25,442 nucleotides of DNA from NCBI GenBank assembly GCA_023395575.1, contig JAEWZA010000338.1, positions 1-25,442 of the forward strand, in the 5' to 3' direction. This document shows, piece by piece, positions 6,764 through 14,760 of this stretch. The first letter of the stretch is position 1. Every line of letters starts with the position of its first letter. The DNA comes from Bacillota bacterium. GTDB taxonomy: Bacteria; Bacillota; Clostridia; Acetivibrionales; DSM-1351. Below the pieces are notes generated by a model. It did no database searches, was not told where the DNA came from, and worked only from the letters and a program-made list of their open reading frames with translations. Both the position numbers and the translations under genes were made by a program.

Positions 6764-8527
6764 ATGAATTTTTTTGAAGAGAAGAATTATTTTCTATTTG
6801 ATGGTGCTATTGGCACCTACTACTCGTCTAAGTTTAATAAAAATACAGCCTGCGAGCTGGCAAATCTTTTTGACAGGGCTTCTATATATAATATTCATAA
6901 GGAGTATATAGAAGCTGGTGTAGACGCAATTAAGACTAATACCTTTGGCGCGAATAGGTTTTCGTTGGCTTGCGACCAACAAGAAGCGGATAAAATAATT
7001 AAAATGGGTTGGGAAATAGCAAAGCGTGCTACAGAGGGAACAAAGGCTGTAGTTTTTGCTGATATCGGTCCTATACCTGTAGTAGAGGGATTTGCAGCTT
7101 TTGAGGAATATAAAAGAATAGTAGATATATTTTTAGAGTGTGGAGAAGAAAGATTTCTTTTTGAAACCTTTGCAAACTATGAGGTTCTTTTGGAATTATC
7201 TGCATATATACGTTTAAAAAGGCCTAAGGCAGTGATTATAACTTCCTTCGCAGTGTATCCTGATGGATATACAAAAGAAGGCTTGTTCTATATAGATATA
7301 ATTAACAAGGTAAGCGCAAGTGGATTAGTTGATGCCTGCGGCTTAAATTGTATAAGTGGACCTGCTCATATGCTTAGACTAATTAATGACTTAAGCATTA
7401 AGGATAGGAATATCATAATTATGCCCAATTCCGGATACCCATCTACTGAGAGAGGCAGAACTATATATATAGACAATTCAGAGTACTTTGCAGAGAAAAT
7501 CCTTGATTTAAATAAAATGGGAGTGAAAATATTAGGTGGCTGCTGCGGAACTACTCCACAGCATATAGCTGCTGCTGCAAAGCTATTTAATGAAGGTATA
7601 ACCTTTCTGGAAAAATCAAATGAAACTGGAAGCTATTTAGAGTGTGCTATACAAAAGAAAAATGTCCTATATCAGCTTTTAGAAAACAAAAAGCCTATTT
7701 TGGTAGAAATAGATCCTCCTTTTGATACAAAATGGGAGTATATGCTTAAAGATGCCTTTCTGCTTAAACAAGCAGGTGCGGATATGATAACAATTGCTGA
7801 TTCCCCGCTGGCAAAAGCAAGGGCAGACAGCTCTATTTTAGCAGCCAAGCTTTATAGAGAAGCTGGAATACCTACTATGCCTCATATTACCTGTAGAGAT
7901 AAAAACTTATTAGGTATTAAGGCAATGCTTCTAGGACTTCATATTGAAGGAGTAAGAAATGTTTTAACAATTACCGGTGATCCTATAGCGCATACTGAAA
8001 GAGAAAACATAAAGGGAGTATTCAGCATCAATTCCTCAAAGCTTGCTGGCTATATTTCCAGCCTCAACAGTAACGTTTTTTGTGACGAGGAATTTAAAAT
8101 TGGAGGAGCTCTTAATATAAACGCAGTAAATTTTGAAGCTGAATTAAGACGGTCTTTTGTAAAAATTCAGAATGGAATTGGATATTTTCTTACTCAGGCA
8201 GTATATACTGATACAGGTATTAATAATCTTATTAAGGCTACACAAACCTTAAATGTTCCAATATTTGCAGGCATAATGCCACTTGTGGGATATAAAAATG
8301 CTCAATTTATAAATAATGAGGTTCCTGGCATAGAAATAGAACAAGAAATAATTGAAATGTTCAAGGACAAAAGCCGTGAAGAATCTGAAAGGATAGGAAT
8401 AAATCTATCTATAAAGAGCATAAATAAACTATATAAGCATGTAGCAGGGTTTTATTTAATGACACCCTTAAGAAGAACTCATGTAATTTGTGAGTTAATA
8501 AAAGAGATTAGGGAAAAAACAATTTAA
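6764..8527 (+). CDS. Bifunctional homocysteine S-methyltransferase / 5,10-methylene-THF reductase
   Basis: A 587-residue fusion like Bacillus YitJ. Residues 1 to about 285 are a homocysteine methyltransferase barrel: FDGAIGTYY, KTNTFGANRF, and the zinc cysteines in GLNC (about 195) and GGCCGTT (about 260). Residues 309 onward are a MetF-type flavin-dependent reductase (KPILVEIDPPFDTKWEY, ITGDPIAH, TQAVYTD). It would reduce methylene-THF to methyl-THF and methylate homocysteine to methionine in the cytoplasm. The ATG at 6764 follows a weak AGGG-type ribosome binding site and a strong promoter. It stands alone between terminators, so it is probably monocistronic. No cobalamin-binding domain is present, so the methyl donor could be folate directly, S-methylmethionine, or a separate corrinoid protein. 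Confidence 0.9.
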   Translation: MNFFEEKNYFLFDGAIGTYYSSKFNKNTACELANLFDRASIYNIHKEYIEAGVDAIKTNTFGANRFSLACDQQEADKIIKMGWEIAKRATEGTKAVVFADIGPIPVVEGFAAFEEYKRIVDIFLECGEERFLFETFANYEVLLELSAYIRLKRPKAVIITSFAVYPDGYTKEGLFYIDIINKVSASGLVDACGLNCISGPAHMLRLINDLSIKDRNIIIMPNSGYPSTERGRTIYIDNSEYFAEKILDLNKMGVKILGGCCGTTPQHIAAAAKLFNEGITFLEKSNETGSYLECAIQKKNVLYQLLENKKPILVEIDPPFDTKWEYMLKDAFLLKQAGADMITIADSPLAKARADSSILAAKLYREAGIPTMPHITCRDKNLLGIKAMLLGLHIEGVRNVLTITGDPIAHTERENIKGVFSINSSKLAGYISSLNSNVFCDEEFKIGGALNINAVNFEAELRRSFVKIQNGIGYFLTQAVYTDTGINNLIKATQTLNVPIFAGIMPLVGYKNAQFINNEVPGIEIEQEIIEMFKDKSREESERIGINLSIKSINKLYKHVAGFYLMTPLRRTHVICELIKEIREKTI

Positions 8528-8899
8528 TAAGATTGCTTATAAGTTAAAAACAATCTTTATTACAAAAAAGTATTAATATTCAGCCGCTTAGTATAGATTA
8601 TTAACTTGATATATGGGTGCGGAAGAATTATTAGTAGTATGTTACTTAAATTTCCTAGCTTAGAAATGCAGGTGTGGGAGTTCATCAATGGAAAGTTGAG
8701 TCAAAAATAATTGAATGAATTAGTGGTGGAATACACCTATACTATATAAACTTGTTTAAAATAACGCGTGTAGTTTTTAAAAAATATGATAAAATAATAA
8801 ACGAAATACTAAATTGATATAAATATTCTAGATGTACAATTGAAATATAACCCTTCAGAAATATTACATCAATTATAAAAATAAAATATATATACATAT
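8528..8899. other. Intergenic region before the acyl-CoA synthetase leader
   Basis: AT-rich, without a credible gene. A weak hairpin (AAGATTG at 8530-8536, CAATCTT at 8550-8556) lies just after the previous stop but has no T-run, so it is a poor terminator. No conserved RNA that I can name. Confidence 0.5.
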
Positions 8900-9138
8900 C
8901 ACTAGCTTACCTTTTGCAAAGCAGAGATAAGCTAGTGGGAACTTTACTGTATTTTTTTATGCCCAAATTGGGAATGAAGGTTATCAGCTCGAAACAAAGT
9001 CAGTGCAAACCTGGTGTCCTTTCGAGCCGCAAAAACCACAAGTGTTTTTTGCAATTGTGGAGTAAGTACAAAACATATTGCGTACCTACACTAAGTATTT
9101 ACTATATTTTTGTGCCGAAAGTCGGCGTGGAGGTTATT
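8900..9138 (+). promoter_or_regulatory. Structured 5' leader of the acyl-CoA synthetase gene
   Basis: About 240 bases with a series of stems: CACTAGCTTA/TAAGCTAGTG (8900-8909 with 8928-8937); GCTCGAAA/TTTCGAGC (near 8987-8995 with 9018-9026); and two mutually exclusive stems, GCAAAAA/TTTTTGC (9029-9035 with 9046-9052) and CCACAA/TTGTGG (9036-9041 with 9055-9060). It carries a decayed leader element (8941-8986) and an intact one (9086-9141). The segment is open in the frame of the synthetase from a TTG at 8914, but it does not resemble the N-terminus of this enzyme family, so I treat it as non-coding. I do not recognise it as a known riboswitch class. Confidence 0.45.
8941..8986 (+). repeat. 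Leader element copy B (decayed)
   Basis: Reads ACTTTACTGTATTTTTTTAT, then GCCCAAATTGGG and AATGAAGGTTATCAG. It follows the layout of copy C about 145 bp downstream (TTTACTATATTT, GCCGAAAGTCGGC, GTGGAGGTTATTATG), but the ribosome binding site is degraded and no start codon follows. The hairpin arms differ in sequence but still pair (CCC/GGG against GCCGA/TCGGC), which suggests the hairpin matters or that the copy is recent. Confidence 0.5.
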
Positions 9139-9141
9139 ATG
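9086..9141 (+). repeat. Leader element copy C (upstream of the acyl-CoA synthetase)
   Basis: Contains CTACACTAAGTATTTACTAT, a hairpin GCCGA/TCGGC (9114-9118 with 9122-9126) and GGCGTGGAGGTTATTATG. It aligns over the whole span with the tetR leader and over most of it with the EamA gene leader. The GGAGG-to-ATG spacing of five bases is the same in copies A, C and D. Confidence 0.65.
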
Positions 9142-10848
9142 AAAAATATACCCTTGTATGAAGTTAGAAAAATTTCAAACCTAAAGGATATGATTGAGCA
9201 AAGTACCAAGCTATATGGGCAAAAGCCGGCTTTCCTTGTTAAGGAGAAAGGCAATCCCAATTATACTCCTGTATCTTACAACAGATATAAGTCAGATATT
9301 GATGCTTTAGGTACAGCATTAATTAACATGGGATTAAGAGATAAAAGGATTGCAATAATCGGTGAAAACAGGTATGAATGGTCAACATCATATTTGGCAA
9401 TATGTAATGGTACTGGTATCGTTGTTCCTCTAGACAGGGAGCTTCCACATAATGAAATAGAAAGCTGCATACAGAGAAGTTATGCTGATGCCGTCATTTT
9501 TTCGGGTTCTGTCTCAACAAAAATTGAAAGTATAATAAAGTCTATTGACACTTGTAAATATTTCATAAATATGGATTTAGAAGAGGATTCGAATGGACAG
9601 CTTTCTTATGGTAAATTGCTTAAAAAAGGCCATGAATTAGTTGCTGCAGGTATAAGAGAGTTTTTAGATGCAGAAATTGATAATGAAGCCATGAGGATAC
9701 TATTGTTCACATCAGGAACAACAGAAAAATCAAAGGCAGTTATGCTCTCTCATAAGAACATTACAGCTAATCTTATGGCAATGTGCTCTATGCTGTATAT
9801 TGATGAAAAGGATACCTTCCTATCTGTTTTACCTCCCCATCATACCTACGAATGTACCTGCGGGTTTCTTTGTCAAATGTACAGAGGCTGTACAATTGCT
9901 TATTGTGAGGGGCTTAGACATATCGTCAAAAATCTTAAAGAATCAAAATGTACCGTTATGAATGGAGTTCCTTTGATTTTTGAATCTATTTACAAGCAAC
10001 TTATAAATAATGTCAAAAAGAAGCCAGGAGCGGAGAAGAAACTAAAGCTTGGCGTTAAATTGAGCAATATATTTAGTCTTGTAAAAATTGATATCAGAAG
10101 AAAATTATTTGCTGAGATACATGACGCTCTAGGGGGTCATTTAAGGCTTTTTATTAGTGGAGCAGCAGCAATTAATCCAGAGGTACCAAGAGGCTTTAAG
10201 GACATTGGTATAAAGCTTGTGCAAGGATATGGTTTAACAGAGTGTGCACCGATAGTTGCATTGAATAGAGATTGCTGGTTTAAGTTTGATGCGGCAGGTC
10301 TTCCTTTGCCGGGATTAAAGGTGGTTATTGACAATCCTAACTCAGATGGTATCGGAGAAATTAAAGTATCAGGACCTAGTGTTATGTTAGGATATTATGA
10401 GAATAAGGAAGCGACCGATGCAGTTATCAGAGATGGATGGTTTTACACTGGGGATATGGGGTATTTTGATTCGGATGGATTTATTCATATTACTGGAAGA
10501 ATGAAAAATATGATATTAACTAAGAACGGAAAAAATGTATATCCTGAAGAAATAGAAACTCTTTTAGGCAGAAGTGATTATATTAAAGAGTCTTTGGTAT
10601 ATGGACGGGAAGGCAAGGATGATGTAGTTGTCTGTGCTAAAATAGTTCCTGACAAAGAAAAGATTGCCGAGGATATAAAGGATGGTATAATTCCAGAGCA
10701 GGAAATATATGATATAATAAATTCTGAAATTAAAAGAATAAATAAAGAATTGGTTAACTACAAGGCTGTAAAGGAATTCACACTAAGAGATGATGAGTTT
10801 GAAAAAACAACTACAAAGAAAATTAAGAGGTATCAAGAGTTAAAATGA
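9139..10848 (+). CDS. AMP-dependent acyl-CoA synthetase (long-chain fatty acid-CoA ligase family)
   Basis: A 569-residue adenylate-forming enzyme that would activate a carboxylic acid, probably a fatty acid, to acyl-AMP and then acyl-CoA. The phosphate-binding loop is LLFTSGTTEKSKAVMLSH near residue 188 (two of its usual glycines are replaced). The motif GYGLTEC is near 364, GWFYTGDMGYFD near 433, then GRMKNMILTKNGKNVYPEEI, and the catalytic lysine lies in TTTKKIKRY near the end. I chose the ATG at 9139 because GGAGG lies five bases upstream; a TTG at 8914 would add 75 residues unlike the family. Its stop overlaps the next gene by four bases (ATGA), so the two form an operon. The substrate is not clear from the sequence. 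Confidence 0.9.
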   Translation: MKNIPLYEVRKISNLKDMIEQSTKLYGQKPAFLVKEKGNPNYTPVSYNRYKSDIDALGTALINMGLRDKRIAIIGENRYEWSTSYLAICNGTGIVVPLDRELPHNEIESCIQRSYADAVIFSGSVSTKIESIIKSIDTCKYFINMDLEEDSNGQLSYGKLLKKGHELVAAGIREFLDAEIDNEAMRILLFTSGTTEKSKAVMLSHKNITANLMAMCSMLYIDEKDTFLSVLPPHHTYECTCGFLCQMYRGCTIAYCEGLRHIVKNLKESKCTVMNGVPLIFESIYKQLINNVKKKPGAEKKLKLGVKLSNIFSLVKIDIRRKLFAEIHDALGGHLRLFISGAAAINPEVPRGFKDIGIKLVQGYGLTECAPIVALNRDCWFKFDAAGLPLPGLKVVIDNPNSDGIGEIKVSGPSVMLGYYENKEATDAVIRDGWFYTGDMGYFDSDGFIHITGRMKNMILTKNGKNVYPEEIETLLGRSDYIKESLVYGREGKDDVVVCAKIVPDKEKIAEDIKDGIIPEQEIYDIINSEIKRINKELVNYKAVKEFTLRDDEFEKTTTKKIKRYQELK

Positions 10849-11627
10849 AAACAATAGAGACAGTAATAGAAGAAGCGGTAAATTTAGTAAATGAAGCCGG
10901 AGAAATGCTTTTATACAATATGGAGGATAAAAAAGTAATTTCAAAGGCGGGAACAGCTAATTTTGTAACAGAGATAGATATAGGAGTTCAAGACAAAATT
11001 GTTAGAGGCTTGAAGGAAATACTTCCAGAAAGCAATATTATTGCTGAGGAAACTGCCGAGAATAAATTCTCTTTAGGTAAATACACTTGGATTCTTGACC
11101 CCGTTGATGGGACTACAAATCTAATGTATGGCTTTAAATATTCTGCTATTGCACTAGGTCTTTTTTTAGAAGGGGTGTCACATGCCGGAATAGTATATAA
11201 TCCATATTTAAAGGAAATGTTTACAGCTCAGAAGGGTAAGGGTGCATTTGTAAATAAACAACAGATAAAAGTAACCGAGAATAAATTGCTCAAGGATAGT
11301 TTGCTTACTTTTGGAACTTCCCCTTATGATAGAGAAAAAGCAGATGAAACCTTTAGAATAACTAGGAATGTATTTTTAAAATGTCGGGATGTTAGGCGTA
11401 CAGGTTCCGCTGCTTTAGATATATGTAATGTTGCTGCAGGACGTATGGATGGCTTCTATGAGATGGAACTACAGCCGTGGGATTATGCCGGAGCTTCTAT
11501 AATACTTGAAGAAGCAGGTGGCAAAATCACAGATTGGCAGGGTAAAAGCCTAGATTACATCAGTAAAACAGCTGCCATTGTTACAAATAGCTATATCCAT
11601 GACGAGTTGATGGTGGCTATTAAATAG
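10845..11627 (+). CDS. Inositol monophosphatase family protein
   Basis: A 260-residue Mg-dependent sugar or inositol phosphatase. Motifs in order: GTANFVTEIDIGVQDKIV, IIAEETAE (metal-binding Glu), WILDPVDGTTNLMYGF (the family's DPxDGT metal site, near residue 87) and the C-terminal WDYAGASIILEEAGG, where most members read WDxAAG. Length is normal. The start codon overlaps the stop of the acyl-CoA synthetase, so translation is coupled. The family covers inositol-1-phosphatase, NADP phosphatase and PAP phosphatase. Coupling with a lipid-activating enzyme could hint at phosphoinositide or glycolipid metabolism, but this is a guess. Confidence 0.9.
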   Translation: MKTIETVIEEAVNLVNEAGEMLLYNMEDKKVISKAGTANFVTEIDIGVQDKIVRGLKEILPESNIIAEETAENKFSLGKYTWILDPVDGTTNLMYGFKYSAIALGLFLEGVSHAGIVYNPYLKEMFTAQKGKGAFVNKQQIKVTENKLLKDSLLTFGTSPYDREKADETFRITRNVFLKCRDVRRTGSAALDICNVAAGRMDGFYEMELQPWDYAGASIILEEAGGKITDWQGKSLDYISKTAAIVTNSYIHDELMVAIK

Positions 11628-11957
11628 ACCTTTATTATTTAAAAGTGGATATGTCTGTTTTTTACCTAGCAGGAATTGGTTTACTACAATATAGCTTTCA
11701 CTAATGTTGCTTTGCAATTAAATGTTAATTTATTTGCAAGGCAACATTTTTTGATTACCTTATCAAGTTGTTTTTTATATGTATTTACAAAATTGACATA
11801 GCATTTTGCAGATAAGATTGATATTATTAACATTAGTGATATTTGGTAAGAATTATTAATATAGATTGTACTTGTTGAGTTCATGTGGCCCAGTGGTACT
11901 TTGAATATATTTGATACACAGTACCTGTTTTGGTAAAAAATTATTGGAGGAAAATTA
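11628..11957. other. Intergenic region with terminator before the MutS-like gene
   Basis: No credible gene. It holds the terminator at 11703-11752. An 11-bp inverted pair, TCACTAATGTT (11698-11708) and AACATTAGTGA (11829-11839), overlaps the terminator stem. A small stem GGTACT/AGTACC lies near 11893-11925 ahead of the MutS-like gene. No promoter with good consensus is visible. Confidence 0.5.
11703..11752 (+). terminator. Intrinsic terminator of the acyl-CoA synthetase/IMPase operon
   Basis: A 15-bp stem with one G-U pair (AATGTTGCTTTGCAA at 11703-11717, TTGCAAGGCAACATT at 11734-11748) and a run of six Ts. It lies about 75 bp past the IMPase stop. Confidence 0.88.
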
Positions 11958-13859
11958 ATGACTGCACCTGAGAAAAAATATCAAAAGAGAGTAAATGCTT
12001 ATTCGGAAAAATTAGAGTTATACACCAAAAAAAGCAGTGCTTTTGGTAATTATAAATTGTTAGTGTTTTTTATTGGGATTGCGTTAGCGGTGGTTCTTTA
12101 TATATTTAATCAATTTATTTTTATGTCTGTTCAGATAATAGTATTTTTATCAGCTTTTATATATCTTACTATTGTTCAAAATCGCATTATTAAAAGAAAA
12201 AACTATTCATATGCAATGCATCAAATTAATAAAATGTGCTTGAAAAGAATTGATGGGGAATGGTCAAAGTTTTCTGATATAGGTGAGGAATTTGAAAACC
12301 AGGAACACAATTACACATATGATTTAGACATATTTGGTAGGAATTCATTGTTTCAAATGATAAATATGACCTCAACATATTCGGGAAGACATAAGCTGGC
12401 TGAAATATTTCTGAATCCTCTTGAAAAGAAAGAGGATATTTTAGAAAGACAAGAGGCTATTTCAGAGCTTTCAAGAAAATTAATGTTCAGGCAAAGAATA
12501 CTTTCTAATGCTATAATTTCGAATAAGAATTTAATTCTGATTGAAGATGAAGAAATAAACTCAGGTTCTCATGTTGGTAGTAGCTATCCCAATAAAAAGA
12601 AAAGAAAAACCTTACTGGATACAATGAATAAACTTGAAGAAATTTATGCTTGGGCTAAATATGAAAACAAGCGTTACAGTTCAACTGGTTTTATCTTATT
12701 AATAACTGGGCTTCCTGTGCTGACATTGCTATTCCTTTTGTTTTCAATATTTGGTATGATGTCTCCTTATATACCTATTATTGGGTTTGTTATTCAATTT
12801 TTAATGTTGGCATACAAAGCAAATTTTAGAAATAAGAACTTTGAAGTAGTAGAAAAATATACAAATACCTTAAAAGTGTACAGTGGTATTATAAAGCAGT
12901 TTGAGTCGGAAAAATTCGAAAGCAATTATATTAATGAATTAAAGAAGGTACTAAAGGGAAAATCAGAGATACCTGCTTGGAAACAGATAGAAAAGCTCTC
13001 AAAACTGTGGGAGTTAATAGCTAATAGGTACAATTTATTCCATGCAATTATAAATGTAGCTACGCTATGGGATTTTCATTGCTTAGTGAGACTGGAAAAA
13101 TGGAAAATAAACAGTGGGAAATTTGTACAAAAGTGGTTTGATGTTATTGGGGAAGTTGAGGCATTAAGCAGTATGTCAATTCTTAAACACGACAATCCTG
13201 AATTTATAATGCCGCAAATAGCAGAAGACTTGAAAGCAGGAATAACAGCAGAACAGCTTGGGCATCCGCTGCTAAGTAGAGGCAGAAAATGCAATGATAT
13301 AAGTTTTGACAGTAATCAGCCCATACTTCTTATTACAGGCTCAAATATGTCTGGCAAAAGTACCTTCTTGAGAACGGTAGGTATTAGTTTGCTGTTGTCA
13401 AGCTTGGGTTTGCCCGTTTGCGCGAAGTTTTTTAAATGCCCTATACTTAAGATTTATGCTTGTATGAGGACCAGTGATAATTTAGGGCAGAATGTGTCCT
13501 CCTTTTATGCAGAATTGCTTCGTGTTAAAATGATAGTAGAGGCTGTTGACAGAAACGAGAAGGTTTTCTTCCTATTGGATGAAATATTTAAAGGAACTAA
13601 TTCAGCAGACAGGCATATGGGAGCTAAAATGCTAGTTAAGCAATTAGACAAAAGGGCTGCATGGGGTATGGTATCAACCCATGATTTGGAGCTGGCTGAT
13701 TTAGACAAAGAAAGCAATGGACATATAAGAAATTATCATTTTAAAGAATATTATAAAGACAATAAAATATACTTTGACTATCTGCTTAGAGAGGGAGTAT
13801 CTGATACACGCAATGCTTTATTCTTAATGAGAATGGCTGGAGTTAGTGTTGAGGATTAA
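11958..13859 (+). CDS. Membrane-anchored MutS-like ATPase
   Basis: A 633-residue protein. The C-terminal third is a MutS ATPase domain: Walker [18 protein letters not shown] near 460, KIYACMRTSDNLGQNVSSFY, Walker B VFFLLDEIFKGTNSADRH near 535 and STHDLELADL. Two hydrophobic hairpins (about 30-72 and 245-285) predict four membrane segments. The MutS mismatch-recognition domain and the MutS2 Smr nuclease domain are absent; a core/lever-like helical region lies at about 290-430. So this is not classical mismatch repair but a poorly understood membrane MutS-related family; function unknown. The ATG follows TTGGAGG. The gene stands alone between intergenic regions. Confidence 0.85.
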   Translation: MTAPEKKYQKRVNAYSEKLELYTKKSSAFGNYKLLVFFIGIALAVVLYIFNQFIFMSVQIIVFLSAFIYLTIVQNRIIKRKNYSYAMHQINKMCLKRIDGEWSKFSDIGEEFENQEHNYTYDLDIFGRNSLFQMINMTSTYSGRHKLAEIFLNPLEKKEDILERQEAISELSRKLMFRQRILSNAIISNKNLILIEDEEINSGSHVGSSYPNKKKRKTLLDTMNKLEEIYAWAKYENKRYSSTGFILLITGLPVLTLLFLLFSIFGMMSPYIPIIGFVIQFLMLAYKANFRNKNFEVVEKYTNTLKVYSGIIKQFESEKFESNYINELKKVLKGKSEIPAWKQIEKLSKLWELIANRYNLFHAIINVATLWDFHCLVRLEKWKINSGKFVQKWFDVIGEVEALSSMSILKHDNPEFIMPQIAEDLKAGITAEQLGHPLLSRGRKCNDISFDSNQPILLITGSNMSGKSTFLRTVGISLLLSSLGLPVCAKFFKCPILKIYACMRTSDNLGQNVSSFYAELLRVKMIVEAVDRNEKVFFLLDEIFKGTNSADRHMGAKMLVKQLDKRAAWGMVSTHDLELADLDKESNGHIRNYHFKEYYKDNKIYFDYLLREGVSDTRNALFLMRMAGVSVED

Positions 13860-14580
13860 GCATAGAAGAATCGCAGAAAGTAACTGGAACTGAAAAGGGC
13901 GTATCCTTTTCAGTTTGAGGAAGGTGCAAGCATAAAGGCTTTTGCCATGAAATAAACAGCGAACGAAGAAAAGCCTGTATAAACTAAAGGACTGAGCCAA
14001 AAAAGTTTTTTGAGCTTTAATTAAAAAAATAAATTATATCAACAAATCAAACAATAATCTGTTATGCTAGATTGATAGTACATAAATAAGTGACTGACAG
14101 TGAGAACAAGTGTATTCTTTCTGGGGTTTTCCAAAAATCCACTTTCTAAATCTAAAGTTTTTTCTGGTAGGCCTTGACTAATATCCGTCAGTTTTTTGGC
14201 TAAGCTTACCATTGGTTTCATTTCTACATTTTCAAATCAAATTCTTTATCAGGTAGAAATCTCTATTTGTTATGTACTCAACTTTCCTAAATGAGTTATT
14301 ACAAATTAATCAAATTATTTTCATCGCAATATTTATATTTTTTGGCACTGAAAACTGTTTACGCGGGAAATTTAGTGTTTAAGTTAAAGCTTTTAAAATT
14401 TAGTTGGGTTATGTATGCTTCTCATTTGAAAAAGTAGGATACTGAATTTATCAAATAAATATAAAATTAAGAAATAAATTTAAGGCTATAATACGCTATT
14501 TAGCTGGCTTTAATGGTGGTTTAGAACCTAATGGCTTAAAAAGGCTGGGATATGGCAACTGATACTTATTACTTTTATAT
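13860..14580. other. Long non-coding region with two adjacent hairpins
   Basis: Just after the MutS-like stop are two stems: AACTGAAAAGG/CCTTTTCAGTT (13888-13898 with 13905-13915) and AGGCTTTT/AAAAGCCT (13936-13943 with 13969-13976). Neither has a proper T-tract, so they may be part of a structured RNA. A palindromic CAAAAAAGTTTTTTG follows near 14000. A 60-codon open frame on the minus strand (14039-14221) lacks a ribosome binding site and resembles no family I know. The rest is AT-rich, without recognisable features. Confidence 0.45.
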
Positions 14581-14607
14581 TAAATGTTTAATTAATTAAA
14601 ACATTTA
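14581..14607. promoter_or_regulatory. AT-rich palindrome upstream of the sugar-cluster promoter
   Basis: TAAATGTTT and AAACATTTA arms surround the perfect 14-bp palindrome TTTAATTAATTAAA (14587-14600). It lies just upstream of the -35 box. A second AT-rich dyad (TTAATCAATTAA and TTAATTAAT, 14703-14728) lies between the promoter and the first gene. Both are candidate binding sites for the ROK repressor encoded at 22733-23965. This is position-based inference. Confidence 0.4.
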
Positions 14608-14617
14608 AAAATATATA

Positions 14618-14646
14618 TTGACTATGAAATATATCTGCTCTATAAT
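14618..14646 (+). promoter_or_regulatory. Sigma-A promoter of the sugar cluster
   Basis: TTGACT (14618-14623), a 17-bp spacer and TATAAT (14641-14646). The leader of about 105 bases before the first gene contains AT-rich dyads but no riboswitch I can recognise. Confidence 0.82.
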
Positions 14647-14760
14647 TAAAGTGTAAAAGATGAATTTTATCGAAAAATGCTTTAAAAAGCTATATTTTTT
14701 ACTTAATCAATTAAAACTATTAATTAATACAACAAAACTCATATGAAAGGGGAATATGTA

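Noticed and set aside
8914..9138. N-terminal extension of the acyl-CoA synthetase from a TTG start
   Set aside because: The region is made of hairpins and leader-element copies, does not resemble the enzyme family, and the ATG at 9139 has an ideal ribosome binding site.
11698..11839. 11-bp inverted pair TCACTAATGTT/AACATTAGTGA as ends of a small mobile element
   Set aside because: The left arm overlaps the terminator stem and there are no target-site duplications or internal gene; chance is likely.
14039..14221. 60-codon minus-strand open frame
   Set aside because: No ribosome binding site, no family similarity that I recognise, and isolated in an AT-rich gap; a decayed fragment cannot be excluded.
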